Part shown: positions 1 through 9,026 of the stretch, piece by piece
How positions within the stretch are numbered: position 1 is the stretch's first letter
How the letters are laid out: every line of letters begins with the position of its first letter
Origin: Verrucomicrobiota bacterium JB022
Lineage (GTDB): Bacteria > Verrucomicrobiota > Verrucomicrobiia > Opitutales > Oceanipulchritudinaceae
Length of the DNA: 64,000 bases
Direction of reading: 5' to 3'
Assembly (NCBI GenBank): GCA_030673845.1
Contig: JAUTCQ010000005.1
Coordinates: forward strand, 1 to 64,000
Notes under the pieces: generated by a model
What the model saw: the letters and a program-made list of their open reading frames with translations, nothing else
What the model was told of the DNA's origin: nothing
The model's database searches: none
Program-made: the position numbers and the translations under genes

Positions 1-375
1 GATTAAGCCAGGACGCTTCGAGCGATCCCTGCTCGGCGATGAACTTCGCTCCGACATCGGAGCGGTTCCAGACGCAAAATGATCTCTCCCGAAGCTTCAG
101 CGGGGCCGGTGGCCACCGGCCCCGCTGATCCCTGGCCCCCCCAAGCCTGCCAACAGGCTGAGGCCATCGCCAATCTCTTCTTGAGCAGGCCAGATGGCCA
201 TACCCGCAGAAGATTCCCGGCAAAATCTGAACACACGGAAACCTACAAGGCGCAAAGTAGGGATTTCGATTCCCTTTACTTCGGGTGTTGAGAAGAGAGG
301 CTCAAGCTTCAATGAATTTCGTGGCGGCTCTGCGGCTTGGCGTGAGGCCCAATCCCGAACCAGAACGAAGCAAAC
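1..375. other. Non-coding left edge, no gene supported
   Basis: I see no convincing coding region here. The short open frames overlap each other on both strands and match no family I know. The stretch holds a long perfect palindrome (97-128) and a second weaker hairpin around 255-281. It may be intergenic DNA or the remnant of an excised element, but nothing in it identifies which. Confidence 0.5.
97..128. repeat. 32-bp perfect palindrome
   Basis: Positions 97-112 are the exact reverse complement of 113-128, with no spacer. The core is very GC rich (GGGGCCGGTGGCCACCGGCC). No T-run follows on either strand, so it is not a standard intrinsic terminator. It could form a cruciform or be a recombination or REP-like site. 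That function is inference; only the symmetry is seen. Confidence 0.8.
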
Positions 376-1662
376 TTATAGCTTCCTAGCGGCGTCTTCC
401 ATCGCGACCTTCATCAGGTCGAGGTGGCGCAGGGGGGTCGGCAGGCCGGGGGTGACGCGCACGCCTTTGACGACCGGGTGGTCCACGCCGGCGATGAGGA
501 TGTTGTGCTTGTCCCAGAGGAAGTCACCGAGCTGCTTGGGGGTCGCACCCCGCACGCCCACGTTGGAGATCGCGACGTAGCGGGAGGGGTCGGTCGGCGT
601 GTTGAAGTAGATGCGGTCGTGGTCGCGGAAGTCCTGCGTCCAGTAGGTGTTGAGGTAGCGCAGGCGCTCTTCCTTCGCCTTGCCCCCGATCTGCTTGTGA
701 AACTCGATGGCGGTACGCAGCCCGCGGTGGTGGTTGTAGGGGCGCGTGCCCAGCTCTTCCAGCTTGCGGATGTCGTCCACCTTTTTGCCGGTGTCGGCCA
801 TCAGCGGCCAGATCTTCTCGATCTTCTCCCGCTTTACGTAGAGCATGCCGAGGCCCACGGGAGAGCACAGCCACTTGTGCAGGCTCGTGCCGAGGTAGTC
901 GCAACCAAGATCCTCGATCTTGTAGTCGATGTGGGCAAAGGCATGGGCGGAGTCGACCAGCACCTCGACGCCGTGGCGGTGGGCCATGTCGCAAATCTTG
1001 CGCACCGGCAAGATGTGTCCGGTGATGTTGATCAGGTGGGTGACGTGGAGCAGCTTCGTCCGGGGCGTGATCGCACGCTCCCAGATGGCCACGATCTCGT
1101 CGTCGCTCTTCGGATCGAGCGGGATGGCCACCTGCTTGAGCACCACGCCGTAGCGCTTCGCCTTCTGCTCCATCGACTCGACCATGCTGCCGTAATCCTG
1201 GTCGGAGTAGACGATCTCGTCGCCCCGCTCCATATCCAGGCCGTTGACGATGATGTTCATCGACTCGGTCGTGTTGCGCGTGATGCAGATTTCTTCCGTC
1301 GAAACCCCCGCGAGGGCGGCGAGGTCGGTCCGAGCTTCCTCCAACTCGTCGTGCATCTCCCGACGCATGAAATAGGAGCCTCCGGAATTGATGTCGCGCG
1401 CGCCACGCACCGTCGTCTCCAGCGTGGAGAGGGCGGAGGGGCAGAAGTAGCCGTATTCGAGGTTGACGAAATCAGGACGCGGCGCGAACTCACGGCGCAC
1501 GCGCTGCCAGAACAGTTCGTCCTTGGCCAGCGCGAGCGGAGCCTTGCCTCCCGTGTCGATCGGACCGGCGGCAGCCGACAAATCGGAGGCCAACCAGCCT
1601 CGGCTCATACCCACGGCCAACCCACCCACGGCGGCCGTCTTGAAGAAATTGCGACGGAGCAT
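376..1662 (-). CDS. Class V aminotransferase-like PLP protein, Tat-exported
   Basis: A fold-type I PLP enzyme of the class V aminotransferase family (isopenicillin N epimerase/cysteine desulfurase-like), about 428 aa. The N-terminus has a twin-arginine motif (RRNFFK) and a hydrophobic stretch (TAAVGGLAVG), so it is probably exported folded. The PLP lysine is likely the K in TSLHKWL near residue 270, preceded by VDSAHAFAH, where the Asp would contact the pyridine nitrogen. I chose the ATG at 1662 because it places RRNFF near the terminus; the frame stays open to an ATG at 1692. Class V enzymes are usually cytosolic, but Tat-exported members occur in bacteria. The substrate cannot be told. It is not clearly in an operon with the aldolase upstream, about 146 bp away. 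Confidence 0.85.
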   Translation of the reverse strand: MLRRNFFKTAAVGGLAVGMSRGWLASDLSAAAGPIDTGGKAPLALAKDELFWQRVRREFAPRPDFVNLEYGYFCPSALSTLETTVRGARDINSGGSYFMRREMHDELEEARTDLAALAGVSTEEICITRNTTESMNIIVNGLDMERGDEIVYSDQDYGSMVESMEQKAKRYGVVLKQVAIPLDPKSDDEIVAIWERAITPRTKLLHVTHLINITGHILPVRKICDMAHRHGVEVLVDSAHAFAHIDYKIEDLGCDYLGTSLHKWLCSPVGLGMLYVKREKIEKIWPLMADTGKKVDDIRKLEELGTRPYNHHRGLRTAIEFHKQIGGKAKEERLRYLNTYWTQDFRDHDRIYFNTPTDPSRYVAISNVGVRGATPKQLGDFLWDKHNILIAGVDHPVVKGVRVTPGLPTPLRHLDLMKVAMEDAARKL

Positions 1663-1808
1663 AAGCGGCAGCTCCAGCACAATATGCACCATCGCCGCTA
1701 ATCGGCTCCATCAGCCCCGGAATTGAGCAAAAGCGAACATTTTTAGCGATTCAACTACCCTACATGCGCACAATTCTGCACAGATAGGGGCGGAGAAGGC
1801 CTACTCAA

Positions 1809-2774
1809 CTACGCCTCGTCCGTACCGACAAAGCCTGCCTGGAAGTTGCTGGTGTCGCGCAGCTCGTCGTCGCGGAGGGTAAAGCGGCGGTCGTCCATGC
1901 CGTAACGGCGGCGCAGCTCCAGCAAGTCGCGCGCGTGAGGGCCGGAGATGGGCGTCAAAGGCTTGCCGAGCTGGGAGGATACCCAAACCGTGCGGCAGTA
2001 GACGTCGGTATTCTCCAGCTTCCAGTAAGCGTCCTCGATGTTGCGGCCCCAGGTGATGACACCGTGGTTTTCCATCAGGATCGACATGTGCTGGCGCGCA
2101 GTCTGGCCGATCAGCTCCGCAATCTCGGGTTCGCCGGGGGTGGCGTAGCGGCACATGCCGATCTCGCCGAGAAACACTTCCGCCTCCGGGATGAGGTAGC
2201 TGGGCGGCTGCACCTTGGCGACGGCGAAGGCGGTGGCGTGCGCCGGGTGGCCGTGGCAGCAGGCCAACGCGAGCGGCTGGTGGCGCATGATGCCAAGGTG
2301 GGTCTTGCACTCGCTGGTGCGGCGGCGGGTGCCCGCCAGCTGGTTGCCCTGCAGGTCCACGAGGCAGATGTCTTCGGGCTCCATGAAGCCCTTGGAGATC
2401 ATGGTGGCGGTGGAGAGCACGAGGCTATCCCCCACCCGCACGGTGAGGTTACCGCCATTGCCGTCGGTATATTCGCGCTCCCACATGCGGCGGCCAATGT
2501 CGCACATCCAGCGCTTCTGGGCCTCGATCCGGGCCGAGTGGAAAAAGTCCTGAATGTCGGCCGGCGTCTGCGGATCGGACCCCGGCTCCCAGGTAAACTT
2601 GTAGTCGATGACCGAGGGGCGCGCCCCCACAGTGTCGTCGATCGCGCCCCGCTCGCGCATCAGCCGGGCGGCGTCGCGGGTCAGGCGCACGCCGGGGGGC
2701 AAATCATTGAGCTTGAGGCCCGCCGCCAGCACGGCCTCGACATCTTCCACCGTATAGAGCATACTCATCGCCAA
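1809..2774 (-). CDS. Class II aldolase/adducin family protein
   Basis: About 321 aa, related to L-fuculose-1-phosphate and L-ribulose-5-phosphate aldolase/epimerases. Visible signatures are the metal-binding histidines in HGHPAH and a third in MENHGVI, plus the GNLTVR segment that binds the phosphate side of the substrate. It is about 100 residues longer than a minimal aldolase; the first ~80 residues form an extra N-terminal region. An ATG two codons in (2768) is an alternative start. It is divergent from a DeoR-type regulator, with a palindromic operator between them, so it is probably induced by its sugar-phosphate substrate. No dedicated kinase or isomerase is adjacent, so the exact sugar is unknown. 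Confidence 0.88.
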   Translation of the reverse strand: MAMSMLYTVEDVEAVLAAGLKLNDLPPGVRLTRDAARLMRERGAIDDTVGARPSVIDYKFTWEPGSDPQTPADIQDFFHSARIEAQKRWMCDIGRRMWEREYTDGNGGNLTVRVGDSLVLSTATMISKGFMEPEDICLVDLQGNQLAGTRRRTSECKTHLGIMRHQPLALACCHGHPAHATAFAVAKVQPPSYLIPEAEVFLGEIGMCRYATPGEPEIAELIGQTARQHMSILMENHGVITWGRNIEDAYWKLENTDVYCRTVWVSSQLGKPLTPISGPHARDLLELRRRYGMDDRRFTLRDDELRDTSNFQAGFVGTDEA

Positions 2775-2800
2775 GATAGTTCAGGGTCCAATCAACCGCT

Positions 2801-2824
2801 TTTATGATCGAATTCAATCATAAA
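2801..2824. promoter_or_regulatory. Palindromic operator between aldolase and DeoR genes
   Basis: TTTATGATCGAA followed by TTCAATCATAAA: 11 of 12 positions pair around the centre at 2812/2813. It lies in the 67-bp gap between two divergent genes, one of which encodes a DeoR-family repressor. It is therefore a strong candidate for that repressor's binding site, controlling both genes. Binding is inference. Confidence 0.65.
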
Positions 2825-2841
2825 GCAGTCCCATCTTCGTC

Positions 2842-3618
2842 ATGCGCCAGCCTCAACAAGTAATTGATCAACGCCGCCGCGAGCTGGCCGAAGCCATCCG
2901 GCGCGAGCGCTTCATCCCGGTGGCGGAGGTGTGCCGCCGCTTCGGCATCTCCGAAGCTACGGCCCGCCGCGACTTGCGTTTCCTCGAAAAACACGAGCAG
3001 ATCAAGCGGCACTTCGGCGGCGCGTTGATGGATTTCGACCGCGACTTCGACTCGTTTCAGCAACGCGTGCGCAAGCGTGAGCCAGAGAAGCGGCGTATTG
3101 CCGACCGCTGCGCCGAGTTTGTCGAAGACGGCATGACGTGCTTTCTGGACGCCGGCTCGGCTATTTATTACGTAGCCAGCGCCCTCTGCCGCCGCGATTT
3201 CGAATCGCTCGCGGTGGTGACGAACAACATCGCGGTCGCCGAGCTGCTGGGCGAAGAGCCGGGCATCCACACCATCCTCTCCGGCGGGCGCTATTTTGGC
3301 CGACAATCCGCCCTGCTGGGGCGCGAGGCCAAGGCGCACCTGAAGGATTACCAGTTCGACCTCTGCCTGTTGGGGGCCGAAGCGATGAACGAGCGTGGCA
3401 TCTGGAATTCCGACGCCGAGATCGTGGAGCTGCAGCAGGCCGTGATCGAGCAGAGCAAGCGAGCGCTCTTTGCCCTCGATGCCAGCAAGTGGAACCGAAC
3501 GGCAGGCGAATTCCTCTGCCCGTGGCTCTCGCTCGACTACCTCGTGACGGACTTGCCCCACGCAGAGTTTGCCGAAGGCGGCGGAGGCTTGCCGGCTGAG
3601 CGCTACCTGGCGGTTTAG
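2842..3618 (+). CDS. DeoR family transcriptional regulator
   Basis: 258 aa. The N-terminal winged HTH spans about residues 10-65 (ERFIPVAEVCRRFGISEATARRDLRFLE, split by the turn after CRRFGIS). It is followed by the DeoR C-terminal sensor fold, with LDAGSAIYYVA and VVTNNIAVAELL, which in this family binds a sugar phosphate. It probably represses the divergent aldolase gene and itself through the palindrome just upstream. Length and domain order are typical. Confidence 0.92.
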   Translation: MRQPQQVIDQRRRELAEAIRRERFIPVAEVCRRFGISEATARRDLRFLEKHEQIKRHFGGALMDFDRDFDSFQQRVRKREPEKRRIADRCAEFVEDGMTCFLDAGSAIYYVASALCRRDFESLAVVTNNIAVAELLGEEPGIHTILSGGRYFGRQSALLGREAKAHLKDYQFDLCLLGAEAMNERGIWNSDAEIVELQQAVIEQSKRALFALDASKWNRTAGEFLCPWLSLDYLVTDLPHAEFAEGGGGLPAERYLAV

Positions 3619-3675
3619 CAACCGTTCGCCATGCCTTGAGATTTGAGCAGAGCCGGCTACCTTGCCCTGCAACAG

Positions 3676-4707
3676 ATGACTCTCCTCATCCTCTACCTGA
3701 CTCTGGCGGTTGCCGTTTCATTCTTGTGTTCCATTCTCGAAGCCGTGCTGCTCTCGCTCACGCCCTCGTTCATTTCCGCGACCAAGGAGGCAGGCAAGCG
3801 CTCAGGCAAGATGCTGGACGACCTGAAGCGCGACGTGGACCGCCCGCTAGCCGCGATCCTCAGCCTCAACACGATTGCGCACACCGTCGGCGCAGCAGGC
3901 GTGGGCGCACAGGCGCACGTGGTCTTCCACAGCGTGCCGGTATCCGTCATCTCCGGCGTGCTGACGCTGATCATCCTCGTTTTTTCGGAGATCATCCCCA
4001 AGACCATCGGAGCCACCTACTGGCGCGCTCTCGCCGTATCTTCCGCCTACTGCATCCATTGGTTGACGATCCTCCTGTGGCCGCTGGTCGTGCTTTCGCA
4101 GGGGATTTCCAAGATGTTGCGCCCGGGCAAGGCCGAGGCCGCCATCAGCCGCGACGAAATGTTTGCCATGGCCGAGCTGGGACACCAGGAGGGCGTGATC
4201 GACAGCTCCGACGCTCAGGCCCTGCGCAGCATCGTGCAATTCCAGACCCTGAAGGTCCACGACGTGTTCACGCCCCGCACGGTGGCGGTGATCCTGAAAT
4301 CGCGGTGCACGGTCCGCGAAGTGATGGACCAGACGCCGGATCTCACCTACTCGCGTTATCCAGTGATGAGCGAGGGCGACACCATCGCCGGTTACGTGCT
4401 GAAGAGCGACATCCTCGTGGCGGCCGCCAACGACGAGTGGGACCGCCCGATCGACGATTTTGTGCGCAAGGTACTGGTGATGCCGGAAAACCTGACGCTG
4501 AAGCGCGCATTCTCACGCTTCCTGCGCCAGCGCGACCACTTGGCCGTGGTGGTGGACGAGTTTGGCAGCTTTGCCGGCGTATTAACGCTGGAGGATGTGA
4601 TCGAATCCCTCATCGGCCACGAAATCATGGACGAGGCCGACGACGTGGAAGACTTGCGCGAACTCGCCCGCCAAGCCTCTCCCTATCGCGAGCAAAGCGG
4701 AGCGTAA
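3676..4707 (+). CDS. CNNM (DUF21) and CBS domain membrane protein
   Basis: About 343 aa. The N-terminal DUF21/CNNM transmembrane domain (roughly residues 1-170) has three to four helices, including a SEIIPKTIGA motif typical of the family. A CBS pair follows (roughly 195-320; VFTPRT, SRYPVMSEGDTIAGYVLK, VVDEFGSFAGVLTLEDVIESLIG). CNNM/CorC/HlyC-type proteins are linked to Mg2+ or cobalt efflux and ion homeostasis. The start is ATG 3676; an in-frame TTG at 3643 would add a poorly hydrophobic leader. The C-terminal CorC_HlyC domain found in longer relatives is missing. Confidence 0.88.
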   Translation: MTLLILYLTLAVAVSFLCSILEAVLLSLTPSFISATKEAGKRSGKMLDDLKRDVDRPLAAILSLNTIAHTVGAAGVGAQAHVVFHSVPVSVISGVLTLIILVFSEIIPKTIGATYWRALAVSSAYCIHWLTILLWPLVVLSQGISKMLRPGKAEAAISRDEMFAMAELGHQEGVIDSSDAQALRSIVQFQTLKVHDVFTPRTVAVILKSRCTVREVMDQTPDLTYSRYPVMSEGDTIAGYVLKSDILVAAANDEWDRPIDDFVRKVLVMPENLTLKRAFSRFLRQRDHLAVVVDEFGSFAGVLTLEDVIESLIGHEIMDEADDVEDLRELARQASPYREQSGA

Positions 4708-4771
4708 GAGACAAAAAAGGCCATCTCCGCAGTTGGGAAATGGCCTGAAAATCATCAAAAAGCGGCGCGAA

Positions 4772-5569
4772 CTACGCCTGTTTGCGCCAGCGGCGCAGCC
4801 CGAGGCCAAACAGACCGGCCAAGCCCAGCGCGAGGCCCGTCTCCGCCGGTTCGGGCACCACCGGAGCCACTTCGCCCGCACGGAAGGAGTCGAAGGCCGT
4901 TACAGGGGTACCATCGCCCCCCGCATCCACGTAGAAGAACGCGAACAGGTTTTCCGCACCCGCCAACGCAGGGTTGTCGAGCGTATAGGAGCTGGAGAAG
5001 AGCACATCCCCCAGCGTCCCATCGGCAGCCGACCGCTGGAGCAGTATATCGACGGTAAAGCTGTCTGCGCCGATGTAGAGGAGCGACAGTGACGAGTAAT
5101 ACCAGTCACCCGCCTCCAAAACGTCACTGAACGTGTTATAGCGGCTCCAGTCCTGCTCTACCGTCGTATAATTTGCCAGATACACTTCCGAGATAGAGCT
5201 ATTGAGCAGGAACATGGGATCCATCGCGTAGCCACCTACACTGCTCACGCTGTCGGTGAAGCCCACCCCGGCAAAGTTCGTGTCACCAGTTTGCTGGAAA
5301 TAGCCGCTGACGGCGTAAGGCGTCCCCGTCGTGAGGGCAAAGCCACTTTGGTAGACAAACGCTTCGCGTCGATCGGCGGAGCTCAAGTCGACGCCGCCCG
5401 CGCCGCCAAGACCAGCCGTTGCGCCAACGACGGGCGTGAAGCCGGGGCCGTCGGGGGAGTTGCGGACGAATTGATCCAGATCGGTGGCGTTGTCGAAGTC
5501 GATTTCGACAGCGGCGCTCAACGAGGCCGCGATGCTCAAAGACGTAGCGAGCAGAAGCAGGTGTTTCAT
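4772..5569 (-). CDS. PEP-CTERM sorting domain protein, secreted
   Basis: 265 aa with a Sec signal peptide (MKHLLLLATSLSIAASLSAA). The C-terminal tripartite sorting signal reads VPEPAETG, then a hydrophobic helix, then a basic tail (RRWRKQA). The middle 200 residues look like a beta-rich surface domain without a known catalytic motif. PEP-CTERM proteins are processed by exosortase in EPS-producing bacteria, including many Verrucomicrobiota. The exosortase is not in this window. Confidence 0.85.
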   Translation of the reverse strand: MKHLLLLATSLSIAASLSAAVEIDFDNATDLDQFVRNSPDGPGFTPVVGATAGLGGAGGVDLSSADRREAFVYQSGFALTTGTPYAVSGYFQQTGDTNFAGVGFTDSVSSVGGYAMDPMFLLNSSISEVYLANYTTVEQDWSRYNTFSDVLEAGDWYYSSLSLLYIGADSFTVDILLQRSAADGTLGDVLFSSSYTLDNPALAGAENLFAFFYVDAGGDGTPVTAFDSFRAGEVAPVVPEPAETGLALGLAGLFGLGLRRWRKQA

Positions 5570-5616
5570 AAGCGTAGGAAGTTGCGTAAATATCGCAGGA
5601 CCGGCTTACCTCTTTA

Positions 5617-6843
5617 TCAGTTTCCGCGCTCGTCACAATAAAGTTTCTTATCTATTTGATCCTGTAAATCCCCTCGCCTCCGCTGAAGGAAACGCACTTC
5701 CGCCGGGTCGGTAGCCAGAGTGAGAGCCGCTTCGTAGCTGCCCAGCGCTTCGGGCCAGCGACCGAGACGGCGCAGGAGGTCGGCTCGGGCGGCGTGCCAA
5801 GGGTGGTAATCATGCAGCGGTAGCCGCTCCAACTCTGCCAGACCCGTCTCGTAGCCGGAAGCCATCGCCACCGCCACCGCGCGGTTGAGCGCGACGACGG
5901 GGGATGGATCTCGCCGCACCAGCAGCGTATACAGCGCCACGATTTGCGGCCAATCGGTCGCCTGCACGCTCGGGGCCTCGGCGTGGAGTGCGGCAATCGC
6001 AGCCTGCAGGGCGTAGGGGCCGGAGGATTTGCGCAGCACCAGCCCCACCAACCCGATGCCTTCGCGAATCTGCGCCCGGTCCCAGCGCGTCCGGTCCTGC
6101 TGCTCCAGCAGCACGATCTCGCCGTTCGCATCCAGACGGGTGGCTTGGCGGGAGTGGTGCAACAACATCAACGCGAGCAGGCCCTGCGCCTCGGCCTCGC
6201 GCGGCAACAGCTCGATCAGGTGCCGGGTCAGCCGGATTGCCTGATCGCAAAGCGAAACCTCCGGCACCAGACTGGCGGGGGCCGAGTAGCCAGCGTTGAA
6301 GATCAGGTAGAGCACCTTCAACACACGGGTCACGCGCTCCGGCAAAGCCTCCTCCGGCGGGACGGTATAAGGGATGCCCGCGTCGCGAATCTTGGCCTTG
6401 GCGCGGGTGAGGCGCTGAGCCATCGTCGGTAGCGGCACGAGAAAGGCGGCGGCCACCTGAGGTGTCGAGAGGCCGCCCAAGGTATTGAGGGTCAACGCCA
6501 CCTGCGCCTCCGGTGCGAAGGCCGGATGGCAACAGGTGAAGATAAGACGCAGCGTATCGGTGGGCATGGGGCCTTCCTCGGCGGAGGTGAGGGCTTCGGC
6601 GATGTCGTGCTGGCGCTCGTTGGCCCAGACGCGGCGGCGGATATGGTCGATGGCCTTGCGCCGGGCCGTCGTGAGCAGCCAAGCCTCCGGCTGCGCAGGC
6701 AAGCCCTCGTGGGACCATCGTTGCTGCGCGGCCAGAAAAGCCTCCTGCAGGGCGTCCTCCGCCAGCCCGATATCCCGCACGGTACGAATCAGGCTGGCGA
6801 GGATGCGACCGTAGGAGCCTCGATACAGCGTATCCAAGTCCAT
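5617..6843 (-). CDS. ECF sigma factor with TPR-like C-terminus (ECF42/SigJ-like)
   Basis: About 408 aa, much longer than a standard ECF sigma (~180). Region 2 (roughly residues 8-75: [31 protein letters not shown]) and region 4 (roughly 115-170: [28 protein letters not shown]) are followed by a long helical C-terminal domain (DUF6596/TPR-like; [20 protein letters not shown]). This architecture and the directly upstream DGPF/YCII gene (4-bp gap) define the ECF42-like group, in which the C-terminal domain takes the place of an anti-sigma factor. I chose the ATG at 6843; an alternative at 6861 would overlap the upstream gene. Confidence 0.88.
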   Translation of the reverse strand: MDLDTLYRGSYGRILASLIRTVRDIGLAEDALQEAFLAAQQRWSHEGLPAQPEAWLLTTARRKAIDHIRRRVWANERQHDIAEALTSAEEGPMPTDTLRLIFTCCHPAFAPEAQVALTLNTLGGLSTPQVAAAFLVPLPTMAQRLTRAKAKIRDAGIPYTVPPEEALPERVTRVLKVLYLIFNAGYSAPASLVPEVSLCDQAIRLTRHLIELLPREAEAQGLLALMLLHHSRQATRLDANGEIVLLEQQDRTRWDRAQIREGIGLVGLVLRKSSGPYALQAAIAALHAEAPSVQATDWPQIVALYTLLVRRDPSPVVALNRAVAVAMASGYETGLAELERLPLHDYHPWHAARADLLRRLGRWPEALGSYEAALTLATDPAEVRFLQRRRGDLQDQIDKKLYCDERGN

Positions 6844-6847
6844 GCGC

Positions 6848-7249
6848 CTACCGCGCGACAACCTCTTCCATCGACTTGGGGCAGAACTTGCCGCGCTCGT
6901 GGTCGCTCACCACCGGGCGCACCTCCACCGCGATACCCGCCCGCAGCCCCGGAAAGCGGCTGGCAATGGCGATCGCCTCGTCGAGGTTGTCGGCCTGGAT
7001 CCACTCAAACCCGCCCAGCAGCTCCTTGCTCTCGATGTAAGGCCCGTCAGTCACGAAGGTCTGACCGCCGCGCTGGCGGATCGTGGTAGCAGCCGAAGGG
7101 CCATGCAGGCCAGCGAAGTTGAGCGTGTGCCCGCTGCGGACGAGCTCTTCGTGCCAGGCACCGCAATCGCGGTGGATGGCAATGCGTTCTTCCTGCGGCA
7201 GCGCGTCGAACGCCTCCCGGTCCAAACAGATCATCAGAAGATATTGCAT
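6848..7249 (-). CDS. YCII-related DGPF domain protein
   Basis: About 133 aa. The family motif appears as [17 protein letters not shown], and the N-terminal strand is QYLLMICLD. These small ferredoxin-like fold proteins occur next to ECF42 sigma factors as co-transcribed partners and probable targets; their biochemical role is not known. The start at 7249 puts the beta-strand at the N-terminus, as in other family members; the frame also opens from 7285. The stop lies 4 bp before the sigma factor start, so the two are almost certainly one operon. Confidence 0.88.
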   Translation of the reverse strand: MQYLLMICLDREAFDALPQEERIAIHRDCGAWHEELVRSGHTLNFAGLHGPSAATTIRQRGGQTFVTDGPYIESKELLGGFEWIQADNLDEAIAIASRFPGLRAGIAVEVRPVVSDHERGKFCPKSMEEVVAR

Positions 7250-7353
7250 AGGTTTCCTTGATTCACTCCCTAGACGAACGCGCACCCGCCAAAACGACAG
7301 CAGGTGAGAAAAATTTTAATAAGCGCCGCTTTGGGCTGCAAGTGCACACCACC

Positions 7354-7369
7354 GTTCTAATATTAGAAC
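7354..7369. promoter_or_regulatory. 16-bp perfect palindrome upstream of sugar symporter
   Basis: GTTCTAATATTAGAAC is its own reverse complement. It lies about 107 bp upstream of the GPH symporter start and about 105 bp upstream of the divergent DGPF gene. It is an AT-rich island in GC-rich DNA, which fits an operator. The cognate regulator is unknown. Confidence 0.5.
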
Positions 7370-7476
7370 AAGTCTCCGTTTGCCCCCGGGTGGAGGTTCC
7401 CACAACGTGCCAACTGGCGGCGCCGCAACCCCAAGGCAAGCCGCTACCCCACCCCGACCTACCCCTCTCCCTCCTT

Positions 7477-8967
7477 ATGACCGACGCAGCGCACAAACTG
7501 CGGTTTCGCGAGAAAGCCGGCTACTCCCTCGGCGACGCTTCCGCCAATTTCGTGTTCCAGACGCTCCTGATCTTCCAGTCGTATTTTTATACCGACGTCT
7601 TCGGGATCTCGGCTTCCGCCGCCGCCTGGCTCTTCCTGCTGGTGCGCTTCAGCGATGCCATAACCGACCCGATCATGGGCATTATTGCCGACCGCACGGA
7701 AACGCGCTGGGGCAAGTTCCGCCCCTGGATCCTCTGGTCGGCCATTCCGTTTTGCCTCATGTTCTGGCTCGCGTTCACGACGCCCGACTGGGGAGACACC
7801 GCCAAGCTCTTCTACGCCTACATCACCTACATCGTGCTGATGATGATGTATACGGTGAACAACGTGCCCTACTCAGCGCTCAACGGGGTGATGACGGCCG
7901 ACGTGGATGAGCGCACGAGCCTCTCGCAGTTCCGCTTCTTTGCCGCGATGGCCGCCGCGCTGCTCGTGCAGGGCCTCGTGCGCCCGCTGGCGGACAAGTT
8001 TGGGCAGGGCGACAACCAGCTTGGCTGGTCGATCACGATGGGGATTTTCGCCGCCGTGGCGCTCGTGTTCTTCGTCATCACGTTTTTCACGACCAAGGAG
8101 CGCGTGCGCCCACCCAAGGAGCAGAAGAACTCCATCGCGGCCGACTTCAACGATGCGTTTACCAACCGCCCGTGGCTGACGCTGTTCTTCGCCACGCTAA
8201 TGATCTTCACCATGCTGTCGTTCCGGGGTGGCTCCTACTCCTATTTCTTCGACTATTACCTGTCGCAGCCTGCCTTGGCCGACTTCGCTCGCGGGCTTGG
8301 CCTGGGCGCGCCGGAGGGGCCGCTCAATATCGGGCAGCAGATCCTCAACGCGTTCGGCCTCCTCATCCGCGACGACAATTCCAACGCGGTCTCCGTCGGG
8401 TTCGGGTTCTTCAACATGGCAGGCTCGTTCATCACGATCCTGGGGGTGCTGATGTCGAAAAAGCTGTCGGAGTGGTTCGGCAAGCGGCGGGTCTTCACCG
8501 TCTCGCTGGCCGCGACGGCGGTGGCTGGCATCCTGCCGTTTTTCCTGCCGGCAGAGCAGGTGACGCTGCACTTCCTCGTCGGCATGCTGTGGTCGCTCTG
8601 CTACGGCCCTTCGATCCCGCTCCTGTGGTCGATGATCGGCGATGCGGCGGACTACTCGGAGTGGCGCAACCATCGCCGCTCGACCGCCTTCGTCTTTGCG
8701 GGCGTCGTCTTTGCGCTCAAGGCAGGGCTCGGCATCGGCGGATTCCTCGGTGGTCAAGTGCTGGCAGCCTACGGCTATGCGGCGGGCGTGGCCCAAACGG
8801 AGACCAGCCTGCTCGGCATCCGCCTCTCCGCCACCGCTTACCCGGCCCTCGCGCTCGGCCTCGCGGCGGTCATCATGCTCTTCTACCCCATCACCAAAGA
8901 CATGAGCCACCGTATGCAGGCCGAACTCATCGCCCGCCGCCAGCGCGAAGCAAGCGCAGCGACCTGA
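7477..8967 (+). CDS. GPH-family sugar:cation symporter (MFS)
   Basis: About 496 aa. The N-terminal GPH signature includes GDASANFVFQTL, FSDAITDPIMGIIADRT and WGKFRPWILW; the central part reads NNVPYSALNGVMT. About 12 hydrophobic segments are visible. GPH transporters (MelB, XylP, LacS relatives) import glycosides, pentosides or hexuronides with Na+ or H+. A long loop between helices 6 and 8 (roughly 245-310) is larger than in MelB. The ATG at 7477 is used; the frame is open 73 codons further upstream, but that part is not membrane-like. A terminator follows at 8997-9026. The substrate is unknown; xylose or an oligosaccharide would fit the xylA/xylR genes of the same half. Confidence 0.9.
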   Translation: MTDAAHKLRFREKAGYSLGDASANFVFQTLLIFQSYFYTDVFGISASAAAWLFLLVRFSDAITDPIMGIIADRTETRWGKFRPWILWSAIPFCLMFWLAFTTPDWGDTAKLFYAYITYIVLMMMYTVNNVPYSALNGVMTADVDERTSLSQFRFFAAMAAALLVQGLVRPLADKFGQGDNQLGWSITMGIFAAVALVFFVITFFTTKERVRPPKEQKNSIAADFNDAFTNRPWLTLFFATLMIFTMLSFRGGSYSYFFDYYLSQPALADFARGLGLGAPEGPLNIGQQILNAFGLLIRDDNSNAVSVGFGFFNMAGSFITILGVLMSKKLSEWFGKRRVFTVSLAATAVAGILPFFLPAEQVTLHFLVGMLWSLCYGPSIPLLWSMIGDAADYSEWRNHRRSTAFVFAGVVFALKAGLGIGGFLGGQVLAAYGYAAGVAQTETSLLGIRLSATAYPALALGLAAVIMLFYPITKDMSHRMQAELIARRQREASAAT

Positions 8968-8996
8968 GCCCGAGGTTCCGCCAGGTCTCCATGCAA

Positions 8997-9026
8997 AGCT
9001 TCTGCCTCTGCGGCAGGAGCTTTTTT
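8997..9026 (+). terminator. Intrinsic terminator after symporter gene
   Basis: Stem AGCTTCTGCC/GGCAGGAGCT (one G-T pair) with a 5-nt loop and a run of six T. It directly follows the symporter gene and covers the stop of the truncated GxxExxY frame on the other strand. Confidence 0.8.

Noticed and set aside
255-281. Hairpin resembling a tRNA T arm (AGGGATTTCGATTCCC)
   Set aside because: No matching acceptor stem, anticodon arm or CCA end lies at the right distance, so I do not call a tRNA or tmRNA.
7354-7369. LexA/SOS box
   Set aside because: GTTC and GAAC halves are present but separated by 8 bp, not the 4 bp of known SOS boxes, and the neighbours are not repair genes.
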